From Chaetoderma sp. LZ-2023a (taxonomy: Eukaryota > Mollusca > Caudofoveata > Chaetodermatida > Chaetodermatidae): a DNA stretch of 64,000 nucleotides. A program made the translations under genes and the position numbers. Below the pieces are notes generated by a model. That model was given only the letters and a program-made list of their open reading frames with translations. It ran no database searches and was not told where the DNA came from. The first letter of the stretch is position 1, and every line of letters begins with the position of its first letter. The stretch is taken from contig CM067370.1 of the NCBI GenBank assembly GCA_034401795.1, forward strand, positions 52,917,380 through 52,981,379. Reading direction: 5' to 3'. Shown here one piece after another: positions 11,291 to 22,625 of the stretch.

Positions 11291-13230
11291 TCCGCTCTCG
11301 ACACCCCTTCTATGCCAGTGGGCTTTCTATGTTCTCATCCCTCCATTCCTGTAAGGGCCCATCTGAGTCATTTCTGGCATCAGTGGTCTCCCCTGTCTCG
11401 GGACAATCAGTGAATTATTTCGGTTCTTCGAGGCGTTTTTTCTCCGGAATGGCTTCAGGATCCTCCTCCTTTATCTCTGATTCCAAAATGGACTCACATT
11501 CCCAAGGACTCCTCCCAATTATTTACCTTGGAAGAGGAGTTTTGGTCGTTAGTTCAAAAGTCGGCAATAGAGGAGGTTCTGGATTGGACTACCAATACAG
11601 GGTATTATTCCACCGTCTTTCTACTCACAAAGAAAACTGGGTGGTGGTGCCCCATCATCAATTTCAAAACTCAACAAGTTCATATTGACTCCTTCATTCA
11701 AAACGGAAACCATCCAGTCGGTGATTGCATCCCTAGATATCAGTATGTGGACCTGCTCAATCGACCTGAAGGACGCTTACTTCCATATTCCAATGCACTC
11801 ATCCTTCCGGCTGTATCTTCGTTTTGCCTACAGAGACAAGGTGTGGCAGTTTCGTGCTCTTCCATTTGGCCTTACGACTGCCCCCTTTCTATTTACTCAA
11901 ATAGTGTCTCTGGTGGCATCCTTTCTTCATCACCAGGCTATACACCTCTCTGTCTAAATAGACGACTCGCTCCTCAAAGCGTCATCGGAATCAACTTTCA
12001 ACCAGCAGTTAGTTTGCATCATTCCCCTAATCACAGACTTGGGCTGGATCATCAATCTAGAGAAATCCAGTCTCTCCTTCTCAACTTTTCAATCATCTTG
12101 GAGTTCGATTCGATCTAGTCCAAGGGAAAATTTTCCGTACCGTTTCCTTGCTGGAATCTCTCCAGTTTGCGGTTTCGATTCTGGTCAATCAAAAGGTGGT
12201 ATCAGCTTGCTTTTTTCTGAGAGTCCTTGGTCGCATGGTGTCGGTCGAAAGAGTTATTCCTTGGGCGGCAGCCATGAGACATCCTCTCCAACTCTATCTC
12301 ATGTCCTTTTGGCGCCAATTCAGAGGTCCCCTGTATCAACTGATTCCGATTCGTCCTCCTCTCCTGGAATTTCTTCCGTTTTGGCTAGACTCTGATTGTC
12401 TCTCGATAGGAGTCCCTCTTCGGAAACCTCTTCCATCGGCAACTATTTTCACTGATGCCTCCCTAGATGGATGGGGAGCTCTTTGGGACTCCTGTCATCT
12501 TTCAGGTCTTTGGTCCCATCAAGATTCTCTTCTTCATATCAATCTTCTGGAACTTTTAACTGTTTCGAAAGCCCTCCATTCTTGGGTTCATCTTCTTGTG
12601 AATCAGCACGTTCTTATTCGATCAGACAACACAATGGTAGTGTCTTATCTCAACCGCCAGGGAGGTACCAAATCCCCTTCTCTGTGTGCCAGGTCCTTTC
12701 ATCTTCTGATGTGGTGCCAAGATCACATTTCCCTCTCAGCAGCTCATATCCCTGGCCGTCTGAACTTCATTTCCGATCAACTGTCCAGACCAAACAAATT
12801 CGCGCACAAAGAGTGGCAACTGAAGAGAGGTTGCCAGATCGATTTTTCTCCTGCTAGGCTTCCCGTTGATAGACCTGTTTGCAACCTCTCTCAATACCCA
12901 GCTTTCCACTTACATGTCTCCCTTTCCAGAGGAGTCGGCCCAGGCGGTGGATGCTCTAATCCAGCCATGGATCGGTCTACATGCGTATGCCTTTCCCCTG
13001 ACAATCTTGGTCCCTCCTGTGCTCCGCAAGTTCGGCAGGAGGAATGTCTTGTCCTCCTGATAGGCCATTTTTGGGCCAAGAGGGGCTGGGTCCTGGATCT
13101 ACTGGTAGACTTCCCATACCTTCTCCCGTCCTCCCCGGACCTTCTGTCTCAGCTCAGAGGTCGCTCAGCTCAGAGGTCGTTGTCTTCACCCAAACCCCAG
13201 TCTGTTCAACCTCTGCGTGTGGAAGATATC
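11291..13230 (+). pseudogene. DIRS-B reverse transcriptase-RNase H, multiply broken
   Basis: RT motifs are spread over several frames: TGYYSTVFLLTKKTGWW (about 11597), SIDLKDAYFHIPM (about 11758) and FGLTTAPFLFTQI (about 11868). The catalytic box reads stop-IDD: a TAA at about 11956 directly precedes IDDSLL, so the active-site loop itself is interrupted. RNase H follows in 12148-12790 (FTDASLDGWGA, INLLELLTV, RSDNTMVVSYLNRQGG, AHIPGRLNFISDQLSR). The post-RNase H DIRS region (MIDLFATSLN, HAYAFPLTIL) is at 12866-13060. At least four frame changes are needed to follow it. Confidence 0.88.
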
Positions 13231-13235
13231 AAATG

Positions 13236-14283
13236 CCCAGTCTCTTCGAGAAGGTTTTCTTCTAGATTTCAAGAGATCCTTGCCCAATCCAGGAGGCCAG
13301 CCACTAGGAATGTCTACAGAGGTTGAGTTAAGATTTTTAATCAATGGTGTGCAGACCACAATATCCTGCCCGATTCGGCATCTTTATCAGAGGTGTTAGA
13401 CTTTTTTACTTACCTTTTTGACACTTTACACCTGTTAGAGGCTATCGTTTCGTGCTAGCTCAGTCTGTCCATTCTATTTCAAATGCCTCTCCAGCGGATG
13501 TTTCTACTCTTAACAATTTTGTTAGAGGCATGTCCAACATTCGTCCAGTGGTCAAGGCTCCTCTTCCTTCCTGGAATTTGTCTCTGGTCCTACAAGTCCT
13601 TAACAGCAAACACTTCGAACCCCTAGGATCTGTTTGTCTTAAGTTTCTTACTTTCAAGACTATTTTTCTGGTGGCCGCTGCCTCTGCCCGTCGTCGTTCA
13701 GAACTTCATGCTCTTTCAGCGAAAAGTGACCGCTTTTGTGACTCTGGGAATTGTCTTACTCTCTACTCCAGAAGGGAGTTTCTTTCCAAAACACAAACTC
13801 TTCGTCATCCGGCAGAACCCATTGTTCTTAGGAAATTGTCTTTGTTTTCACCAGGTGACAAGCTCTGGTGTCCGGTCAGGGCCTGAAAGATTTATAAAAC
13901 CCGAACCTCTTAAACGTCCTGACAATAAACATCTTTGGGTCACTTACGCTCCTTCTATTAACCGTGCGGCGTCCCTTAAGACTATTGCAAAATGGATAAC
14001 CGAGACTATGCATCCCGGCGATAGGCAGATAGTAGGGATTAAATCTCATGATGTCCGGGGTCTTTCTACTACCCTCGCCCACTTAGCAGGCTCATCCATC
14101 TCAGATATTATGCAAGTCACCGGCTGGAGACAGGAGTCCACCTTTATAAATTATTATCTTAAAGATCAGAGCCCATCTTCAGCTTTCTTTCGCAATATCA
14201 TTAATCTATCTTCACAAGCCATTCCGCACTTGCCGTGTGCTTCTTCTACAACATCTCATCTCTCAACGTCGTCTCATTCTTAA
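13236..14283 (+). pseudogene. DIRS-B tyrosine recombinase, broken
   Basis: N-terminal region from about 13236 (FQEILAQSRRPATRNVYR), interrupted by a stop at 13324. The catalytic domain lies in two frames: 13452-13886 carries the Arg box ARRRSELHALS. After a stop at 13884-13886 and a frame change, 13890-14283 carries HDVRGLST, GWRQESTF and the tyrosine pair in INYYLKD. All catalytic boxes are still visible. Confidence 0.88.
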
Positions 14284-14685
14284 TGTGGTGAGAATTTTAT
14301 CATCATCTTTATCACGTGTGGTACTAACAATCACGTTGTGTGTGAATTATGCACCTTTTCTCATTTTGCTGACATGCCGCCTCTTGCGATTTACCTACCC
14401 TCCATATTAGAGGAGAAAGTTAGTCATATTATACCCTTCAAGATTCGGGTTAATCTATGATCATGACAAATTCTGGGGTTATAGCAAATAATAGGTATAA
14501 CGACCCCAGACTTCCCCCCTTTAGGTGGTGGTAGTCTGGTGTTATAGCTCCCCCCCCCCTCCCCCTGGTGGATACTTATCTCCTCTAATACTATGGCCCT
14601 CCTCAACCACCCCTCGTTTAAAATTGCGTCTCGAAGTATTTTTGTTTTGTTTTTTCGATGTAAAAATAAAATATGAAGTTGCTAG
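14284..14685 (+). repeat. DIRS-B 3' non-coding region with internal terminus copy
   Basis: Contains the direct copy of the left terminus at 14571-14594, C runs at about 14550-14566, and a short inverted echo of the same AGAGGAG motif at about 14410. No coding potential. Confidence 0.7.
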
Positions 14686-14726
14686 CCGGATCTATATAGC
14701 AAATAGTATTAGAGGAGGTAAGTATC
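14686..14726 (-). repeat. Right ITR of DIRS-B
   Basis: 41 bp, exact reverse complement of 10808-10848; followed by a G-rich stretch. Confidence 0.95.
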
Positions 14727-14958
14727 CACAGGGGGGTGGGGGTGTGGGGGGGGAGTCTGGGTGTCATTATGGCCCTTACTATAGTTTCAAAGTACTGTTC
14801 AAAGTCTTTTGGGAAAATACATCATTAACATGTATCAATTGATTATAACCAAATTTGGCAGACATGTTCCTTTAGGCAATATCTATTTGGGCTATAAGGA
14901 TGAAGTTGCTACACCCTTAAACAAGGGCCATAACTTTGGTTCATTATTTCGTTTTTAT

Positions 14959-15530
14959 CTCACCTGGCATGAGAGGCCAAGTGAGCTTATGTCGTGGTGA
15001 CCGTCCGACGTGTGTCCATCATCCGTCCGTCTGGCAATTTTTCCTTTGAAACGACTTCTCAAGAACCGCTGGAACGATTTCAATTATATTTGGCAGGAAG
15101 CATTCTTAGGGCATAGGGTTCCAAGTTTGTTCAAACGAAGCCGATCAGCCAATTTGGCCGGCGGCCATCTTGGATTTTGGCCGATTTTTAGAAGCGACTT
15201 TAAAAATCTTCTCCGAAACTGCTTGAGGGATTGAAGCAAACCTCATGAAATATGATCTATGGCAAGAGCTGAACTGAGTTTGTTCAAGGGAACTTGATTG
15301 ACCAAATGGTGTGGCAGCCATCTTGGATGACCTAGTTTTCACAAAAACAACTTCTTCCACAAAACCGCTGAAGCGATCGGGCTGAAATATGTGATATATG
15401 ATTAGGAAATAAGGGCCATTAAAGTTTGTTGAAAAGAAGTTGATCCGTCAAAAAACATGTTTGTCGTGGGCCAATCAAAATATAGCGTGTTTGGCAGCCA
15501 TACTGGATATGGAGATGCATTATAATCAAT
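14959..15530 (+). repeat. 5' fragment of repeat family A
   Basis: Begins with the family hairpin (CTCACCTGG... GGCCAAGTGAGC). It continues with the CCGTCCG tract and the GGCCGGCGGCCATCTTGGAT-type blocks shared with 20203-21888, and is cut off near 15530. Confidence 0.75.
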
Positions 15531-16370
15531 TTGGCCTTTTAACCCCTGCCATGCCCCATTGTTGGCGGAGCCTAATCTAAATATTGTCTTGCAAATTGCA
15601 ATGCTATGGGTAACCTACTTACCAAATTTAGTTGAATTCCACCCAACAGTTTGGGAGGAGTTCGCGTGACGGATGGACGAACAATCAATTTGACCCTTTG
15701 GCCCTGTCACGCCCCCTTGAGGACAGAGCCTAATCTCTATCTCGTCTTGCAAAGCACATTCCTATTAGTAACCCATATACCAAATTTGGTTGAATTCCAC
15801 GCAACGCTTTGGGGTGAGATGCATTATAATCAATTTGACCTTTTAACGCCTGCCATGCCCCCTCCCCTCCCCCCCCAAGGGGGTGGAGCCTAATCTAAAT
15901 GTATGGCAAAGCGCATTCCTATGGGTAACCCACATACCAAATTCGGTTCACTTCTGCTCAAGGTTAGCATGACAGACAGAAGGACAGACAGATGGACGGA
16001 AGCGATTACAATATCCCCAACGTTTTTTCGAAACGTGGGGATAATAATGTTAATGACACTAATATTTTTGCATTTCCTCATCCAATCTTTTTTACTGTGA
16101 CCATTGTCCGGTTGGAAATGTCATCGGCTGGGTCAATAATGTCATGGATGGCTGCCCCATTGATCAAAGGTGCGTTTCACATTTGTCAAAAATGTTAATG
16201 ACACCAATATTCCTGCATTTCATCATGAAATTTTCTCACTGTGACCATCGTCCAGTTGGTAAATGTCATCTGCTGGGTCAATAATGTCAGGGATGGCTTC
16301 CCCATTGGTCAATGGTACTTTTCCCATTGGTCAGTAGTGTCAAGGACACCAATATTTTGGTGAGATATTA
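15531..16370. repeat. Mixed dispersed repeats
   Basis: 15531-15960 holds two to three diverged units with CCATGCCCC, GGAGCCTAATCTAAAT and ACCAAATTTGGTTGAATTCC phrases. 16080-16350 holds about three units around AATGTCATCTGCTGGGTCA. No gene seen. Confidence 0.6.
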
Positions 16371-16690
16371 TGTGATGGTGCCATCTGACAGGCGGTAGAG
16401 TGGTTTCCGGATGATAACTGTTACCGTTTATCAGATCACTTGAAACTTCATAGGGTGGTTGGACTAGGTCTGTGGAAGAAAACTTTCGAAATTGACAATG
16501 ATCTGAAATCCAAGGTGGTCGCGATAATCGCAGATCCAAAGATGGCCGCCAGCCAAGGGTGTCCATCTTGAAAATTGGTATCCAGATGATAACTCCATTA
16601 TGGTTTATCGGATTGCTTTGAAACTTGATAGGGTGGTAGCTCTGGAGAATGAAACTATTGAAGTCAATGATGATCCTAAATCCAAGATGA
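16371..16690 (+). repeat. Dispersed repeat, GGTTTCCGGATGATAAC family
   Basis: Two units of about 170 bp with phrases GGTTTCCGGATGATAACT and GAAATTGACAATGATCTGAA. Also present as about three units at 40100-40545. Confidence 0.75.
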
Positions 16691-17293
16691 CTACTGTACA
16701 TGTACCAATAAGTCCTAGGCAGAAATGCATTTTTTTAAGAGGTTTTCTTAGAATTTTGTGATGAAGGTACTACAACTGTAAGTAAACTGCCACTTATAGG
16801 AAATGTTGCAAATGTATCAAGTAAATGTTTTTATTGTTGTCATGCACTATAATTTGCTTCTGGTTGTTGTCACAGTCAGGGATGTACCAGTGAAAACATA
16901 CCTGCAAAGGTATTATTTAGTCATGGGCGTCAAAAAATGCTATGTACATGTATGTAGCATTTAAATTTGTGGAGATCCATCTTCCAAATGTGCTCGAGAT
17001 CGGAAACTGCTTAAAGTGTTTGCCTATCAATCTATTATGCCATCATAACTTCATATTCTGAATGCAGTACACTAGATGTACAGACTTCAGAAATTCCATT
17101 CATGCCAGTATAGCCAAGTTCCAGCTTCTGGTTTGATATCTTCTAATAAAGCTACCTGCTGCTCTTCCGGATTTGATGCTCAAAGATATGAATTTCATGA
17201 AAGCTACAACGTAGCACCTACTGAATATGACGATTTTTTTACGTCACATGTACATGTATTGCACCTGCTGAAGATGACGATTTCTTCATTACA
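16691..17293. other. Intergenic, nothing recognised
   Basis: No convincing gene; short open frames have no recognisable motif. Confidence 0.4.
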
Positions 17294-17301
17294 CCAGCCA
17301 C

Positions 17302-17696
17302 TAGGCTTGCGCGATTACGTGATTAAATCGAAAGTCGCGATTATGTTTTAAATCGTGAATTTATATGATTAAAAATTAAATAATTGAATAATCGTGAATA
17401 TTTTCTATCGCATAAAATCTTTCAAAACTTAACTTTCAATTACTTTTTAATGCGATCGGTCACGAAAAATGGCATTTTGCTTAGTGAATGTATGTCCATT
17501 TGCAGGGCAAGAGACGACTATTTTTGAAAATGTATTACTGAAATGACTGGCTCGAGAAACACCATTGCAATTTTCGTCATTGATATTCTTTTGTTGTTAT
17601 GTCTTAGAATTTGTATCCAAGTTGATTAATCAAGTAATCACGATTATCTTTTAATAATTGATCGCGATTACTCAGCGCAATAATCGCACAAGCCTA
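17302..17696. mobile_element. hAT-type MITE, 395 bp, with perfect 8-bp target duplication
   Basis: Flanked by CCAGCCAC on both sides (17294-17301 and 17697-17704). Terminal inverted repeats TAGGCTTGCGCGATTA / TAGGCTTGTGCGATTA with one mismatch. An 8-bp duplication and short TIRs are the hallmark of hAT elements. It has no coding capacity, and the interior is rich in further inverted CGATTA motifs. Confidence 0.88.
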
Positions 17697-17704
17697 CCAG
17701 CCAC

Positions 17705-18487
17705 ATGGATACAGTGGAAAGCAGTCAATTGCAGACAAACAAGTATGAGCAGAGAGGGAAAGAACTTTACAAATGAACTTTATGGATACTTTTGTTCTGT
17801 TGCTCTTTAATTTCTCATGCACTGCTTTGTGAAAAGAAAACAAACTGAGAGATATGAAATGGAGAAGACTGAAGCACTGTAATCCAATTCCATGATGGGA
17901 GTTCTGGATTTTGCTGAAAACCTCTAGGCCTATTTGCACTCAAGTTGAGGTATCATTAACCTACATGTACTGGAATCCGACTCAAGTTACACTCTAAACA
18001 TACATGTAGGTCTGTTAAATTTGGTTTCACGGAAATATTTCACTCTATGTACTTATCAGTAACAACATGCACCATGAGAAAATGTCATCAGTACTTTTTA
18101 TTGGTGACATTTGTCAGGGATACCTTCAAGGGTAAAAGAACATTGAACTTGGACAGGCCAACCAGAGAGCCAATTCAAAATCAACTGTGTAATGTCTATC
18201 TCCCATTCAGCCACTTTCACAAAAAACATAAGAAATAACAGAGGCATAACTGAAAATGAGCCCTTGGACATGTTGGATGAAATAGGCAATGAAGCTCTTA
18301 AGTTTGCTTGGAATATAAACTGTTTATTTCGAATGACTCAACAAGTTATAGCAGCGTTGTGTTCACTGACTGGTAAACTTTCAAATACACATGTATGTTC
18401 ACTAGTCGTTATTCATTTATAATACTTATCTCCTGTTAATGTTCAGGCATTTTTAGCCTAGTAGCTCAAGTTATTTTATGGTTTTTA
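17705..18487. other. Intergenic, nothing recognised
   Basis: A short open stretch at 18192-18420 has an ordinary-looking amino-acid mix, but I find no motif, splice context or family; not called as a gene. Confidence 0.4.
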
Positions 18488-20141
18488 TTGTCTTGCCTGC
18501 GAAGCAGGATCGAGACATAGCTATCACATTTCCGGCGGCGGCGGCGTAAACTTTTAAGTTAAGTTTATATCTCAGCAATGCCTCATCCAATTGGAACTAA
18601 ACTTGGGTGCATGATAATATACATCAAAAGGAAGCATCCCACCGATAAAAAGGCCATGAAGTCAAGGTTACAGGAGTCAAAGGTTACAGTATAATCTTTG
18701 TTAATATTTTACGTTATGTTTTTGCGTTAAACAAAAGTTATTGTCTTATATCTCAGCAATGCGTGATCCAATTGGAACCAAACTTGGGTACATGATGATA
18801 TCCATTGAATGGAAGCAGCCCACCAATAAAGCGCTCATGACGTCAAGGTTATGGGTTCAAAGGTCACAGTATAATCTTTGTTAATATTTTACGTTATGTT
18901 TTTGCGTTAAACAAATGTTATTGTCTTATATCTCAGCAATGACTGATCCAATTGGAACCAAACTTGGATACATGGTGATTTACATTTAACGGAAGCAGCA
19001 TGCTGATGCAGACATCATGAGGTCAAGGTTATGGGGTCAACGGTCACGGTATAATCTTTGTTAATATTTTACGTAAAGTTTTGGCGTTAAACAAAAGTTA
19101 TTGTCTTATATCTCAGCAATGCCTGATCCAATTGGAACCAAACTTGGGTACATGGTGATATACATTGAATGGAAGCAGCCCACTGATAAAGCCATCATGA
19201 CGTCAAGGATATGGGGTCAAAGGTCACAGTATAATCTTTGTTAATATTTTATGTTAAGTTTTTGCGTTAAACAAAAGTTATTGTTTTATATCTCAGCAAT
19301 CTCTGATCTAATTGGAACCAAACTTGGGTACATGGCGATATACATTGAATGGAAGCAGTCCACCGATAAAGCGGTCATGACGTCAAGGTTATGGGGTCAA
19401 AGGTCACAGTATGATCTTTGTTAATATTTTACGTTAAGTTTTTGCGTTAAACAAAAGTTATTGTCTTATATCTCAGCAATGCCTAATCCAATTGGAACCA
19501 AACTTGGATACATGGAGATATACATCAAAAGGAAGCAGCACGCTGATGCAGGCATCATTCCTTCAAGGTTATGGGGGTCAAAGGTCACGATATAATCTTT
19601 GTTAATATTTTACATTAAGTTTTTTAGTTTAGCAACTTTTCAGCTTATATTTCAGGATTGGTTAAGCCTATTGCAACTAAACTTGGATACCTGGTTATCT
19701 ATAATGATAGGAAGTGGCATGATTATGTTGGGGTCGCAAGGTCAAGGTCACTGTGACCTTGATATAGAACTGCTATTTCAAAAGTTTTTGCGTTTAGCAA
19801 AACTTCTCAGCTTATATTTCAGGATTGGTTAAGCCTATTGCAACTGAACTTGGATACATGGGTACCTATCATGTTAGGAAGCACCATGATGTTGGGGTAC
19901 ACAAGGTCAAGGTCACTGACCTTGATACAGAACTGCTTTTTCAACATTAAGTTTTTGCGTTTATCAGACCCTTTCACCGTATATTTCAGGATTGGTTAAG
20001 CCTATTGCAACTAAACTTTGATACCTGGTTACCTATAATCTTAGGAGCGGCATGATAATATTGAGGGCTGAAGGTCAAAGGTCAAGGTAGCTGTGACAAA
20101 TAGGAGACAGGCGAGACATTTAATTCCGCGGAGTTCTTGTT
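18488..20141 (+). mobile_element. Repeat family B: tandem-core non-autonomous element, about 1.65 kb
   Basis: It begins with GTCTTGCCTGCGAAGCAGG (a small hairpin) and ends with CAGGCGAGAC, a GC hairpin (TTCCGCGGA) and CTTGTT. The first and last decamers are near inverted copies. The core is six 180-bp units (the CTCAGCAATG anchor recurs at 18571, 18752, 18932, 19112, 19292 and 19472), then three related 167-bp units (anchors about 19641, 19808, 19975). This architecture resembles the tandem-core, Helentron-related elements known from bivalves; that assignment is inference. Confidence 0.7.
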
Positions 20142-20202
20142 GTATTTAAACATTTTACATCATGCGAGACACTTTTTTTAAAGTGTGCCTAATAAAATTA
20201 TT

Positions 20203-21888
20203 AGCTCACCTGGCCTGAACGGCCAAGTGAGCTTATTTCGTGGCAACCGTCCGTCCGTCATCCATCCATCAACTTTTCCTTTAAACGACATCTCAAGAAC
20301 CGCTGGGCCAATTTCAGTTATATTTGGCAGGACGCAGCCTTAGGGCATAGGGATCCAAGTTTGTTCAAATGAAGCCGATCGGCCAATTAGGCTGGTGGCC
20401 ATCTTGGATTTTGGCCGATTTTTAGAAACGTCTTTGAAAATCTTTTTCTCCGAAACCGCTTGAGGGATTGAAGGAAACCTCATGAAATATGATCTAGGGC
20501 AAGAGCTCAACCAACTTTGTTCTAGGGAACTTAATTGGTCAAACAGTTCGGCAGCCATCTTGGTTGACCTAGTTTTAACGAAAATAACTTCTCCAGAACC
20601 GCTGAAGGGATCAGGCCGAAATTTTGCAAATATGATTAGAGACTAAGGGCCAGTAAATTTTGTTCAAGAGAAATTGATCCGTCAAAAAACATGGCCGCCG
20701 TGGGCCAATCAAAATATAGCATGTTTGACAGCCATATTGGATTTTTTTGATTTGATGGATTTTGAGGCCAAAATTGTTTTTTATATAGGTTTTTGGGTAT
20801 TCTGATCTCAAATTTGCAATTTTCGAAACTGTCGGATAAACGGTTGGCGGCCATCTTGGACCATTTTCCCGCCAAAAGCTCCCATACTAAAGCAATGGGA
20901 AATTTAAAATATCTTCTCGAGAACTATTGGGCTGATTTCAATTATATTTGGCATGAACCATCCTTAAGGCATAGAGATTCAACTTTGTTCAAGGGAACCT
21001 GATCGGCCAATTTGGCCGTCGACCATCTTGGATTTTAGCCAATTTTTAGAAATGTCTAAAAATCTTCTCCCAAACTGTTTGAGGGATCGATTCAGAACTC
21101 ACAAAATATTATCTAGGGTAATAGCTGAATCAAGTTTGTTCAAGGGAACTTGATTGACCAAATGGCTCAGCGGCCATCTTGGAGGACCTAGTTTTCACAA
21201 AAATGACTTCCCCAGAACCACAGCGATCAGGCCGAAGTTTGTGATATATAATTAGGGATAAGGGCCATTAAAGTTTGTTCAAGAGAAGTTGATCCGTAAA
21301 AAGAAATGGCCTCTATGGGCCTATCAATATATAGCGTGTTTGGCGGCCATAATGTATTTTTTATTTGATTGATTTTGAGGCAAAAATTGGTTTTATGTAT
21401 TTTTGTGCGTATTGTGATTTCAAATTTGCCATTTTCGAGACTGTCGGATAAACGGTTTAGCGGCCATCTTGGATCATTTACCCACCAAAATCTCTTTAAA
21501 GATCAATTCAAAGCGCATGAAATATCATTTATGACAAGAGCTGCACCAAGTTTGTTTAAGGGAACTTGATTGGCCAAATGGTTTGGCGGCTATCTTGGGT
21601 AACCTATTTTTTACCAAAACAACTCCAGAACCACTGAGCGGATTGGGCCGAAATTTTGGAAATATGATTAGGCACTGAGTGCCATTAAAGTTTGTTCAAG
21701 GGAAGGAGCTTAGTCAGAAACATGGCAGAAGTAATCAATCAAAATGTAGCGTGTTTGGCGGCCATATTGGACGTGCAAAAATGTCCACAAACTCATTTAA
21801 ATTACTACTCCTAAGCCACCCACCAACAATTTTGACAAAAATACACAGTGCTCCAGGTGAGCGACACAGGCCCGTTGGATCTCTTGTT
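20203..21888 (+). mobile_element. Repeat family A, full-length copy, about 1.69 kb
   Basis: Starts AGCTCACCTGGCC...GGCCAAGTGAGCT (hairpin) followed by a CCGTCCG-rich tract. Ends CCAGGTGAGCGACACAGGCC, a weak hairpin and CTTGTT at 21883-21888. The interior repeats a roughly 550-600 bp module containing GGCCATCTTGGAT blocks and GTTCAAGGGAACTTGATTGG. No protein is encoded. Also at 46863 (near full length) and as fragments at 5567 and 14959. Confidence 0.75.
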
Positions 21889-22625
21889 TCTATTGACAGT
21901 GATACACATGTACATGTATCATGGTCAGTTCATGATCACATATGTCACCATAGTTTTAACAATTATCAAAGTCCTTCATTGACCATGATATATCATGGTC
22001 AACCATGGTTACTGGACAATTTCAATGTTATTCCTATTGACAGTAATATCATGGTCAGAGATGACACCCAATATCTAAAAAAATATTACTGAAGAACACT
22101 ACTTAAACTTAAGGTCTTAAAATGTTCCTAAGCTGAAGATTTTCAGGAACAATAGAAGAACAGTTCTTAAACTTTAAACTTTTTAAAATGGCCTTTTTAA
22201 AGCTGTTCCTCAATATTATCAGGAAGAATTGTTTTGAACATGGTCAGTATAATTTAATAAGGGAGGCAACTTTTTCACTGAAAAACATGTCTTTTTGCTT
22301 TTAAAGTCTTAATGATTCTATTGCATATAAATTGTCATCATCATTAATTATGACATTTGAATAGTAAATGCCATGCATAGTTATTTCAAACAATGCCAAT
22401 GTAAGTTAGCCATTCCAGTAGTTCAATGTTAAATGTAGGCTTACAGTCTGGCACATGTACACTTTGTTGCAAAAGTGGAGCTCAGAATTGTTGACCAATG
22501 GTCAACCATGCAGGTTAAATGGCACCAACCTTCAGACCATGGTCTGACCATGCAGGTTAAATGGCACAACAGTTATGGTCAAATGTCGAGCTTCAAACCA
22601 TGGTTGACCATGTTCTGTTTGACCC
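21889..22625. repeat. CCATGGTCA-rich flank of the satellite
   Basis: Multiple copies of CATGGTCA / TGACCATG and ACCATGGTT in both orientations (about 21915-22050 and 22485-22625). Between them lies unremarkable AT-rich sequence. The satellite's unit boundary motif appears to derive from this. Confidence 0.65.

Larger units (their letters stand above)
10808..14726 (+). mobile_element. DIRS-type retrotransposon, copy B, degenerate but with intact ends
   Basis: A perfect 41-bp inverted terminal repeat joins 10808-10848 to 14686-14726. Inside the right end, 14571-14594 repeats the left terminus in direct orientation, as expected of a DIRS internal complementary region. The order gag-like, RT, RNase H, tyrosine recombinase is recognisable but every ORF is broken. 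It is a different family from copy A (about half the residues conserved in the best blocks, by eye). Total 3.9 kb. Confidence 0.9.

Noticed and set aside
18047-18422. Possible small exons of an unknown gene
   Set aside because: Ordinary composition but no splice-consistent chain, motif or recognisable family.
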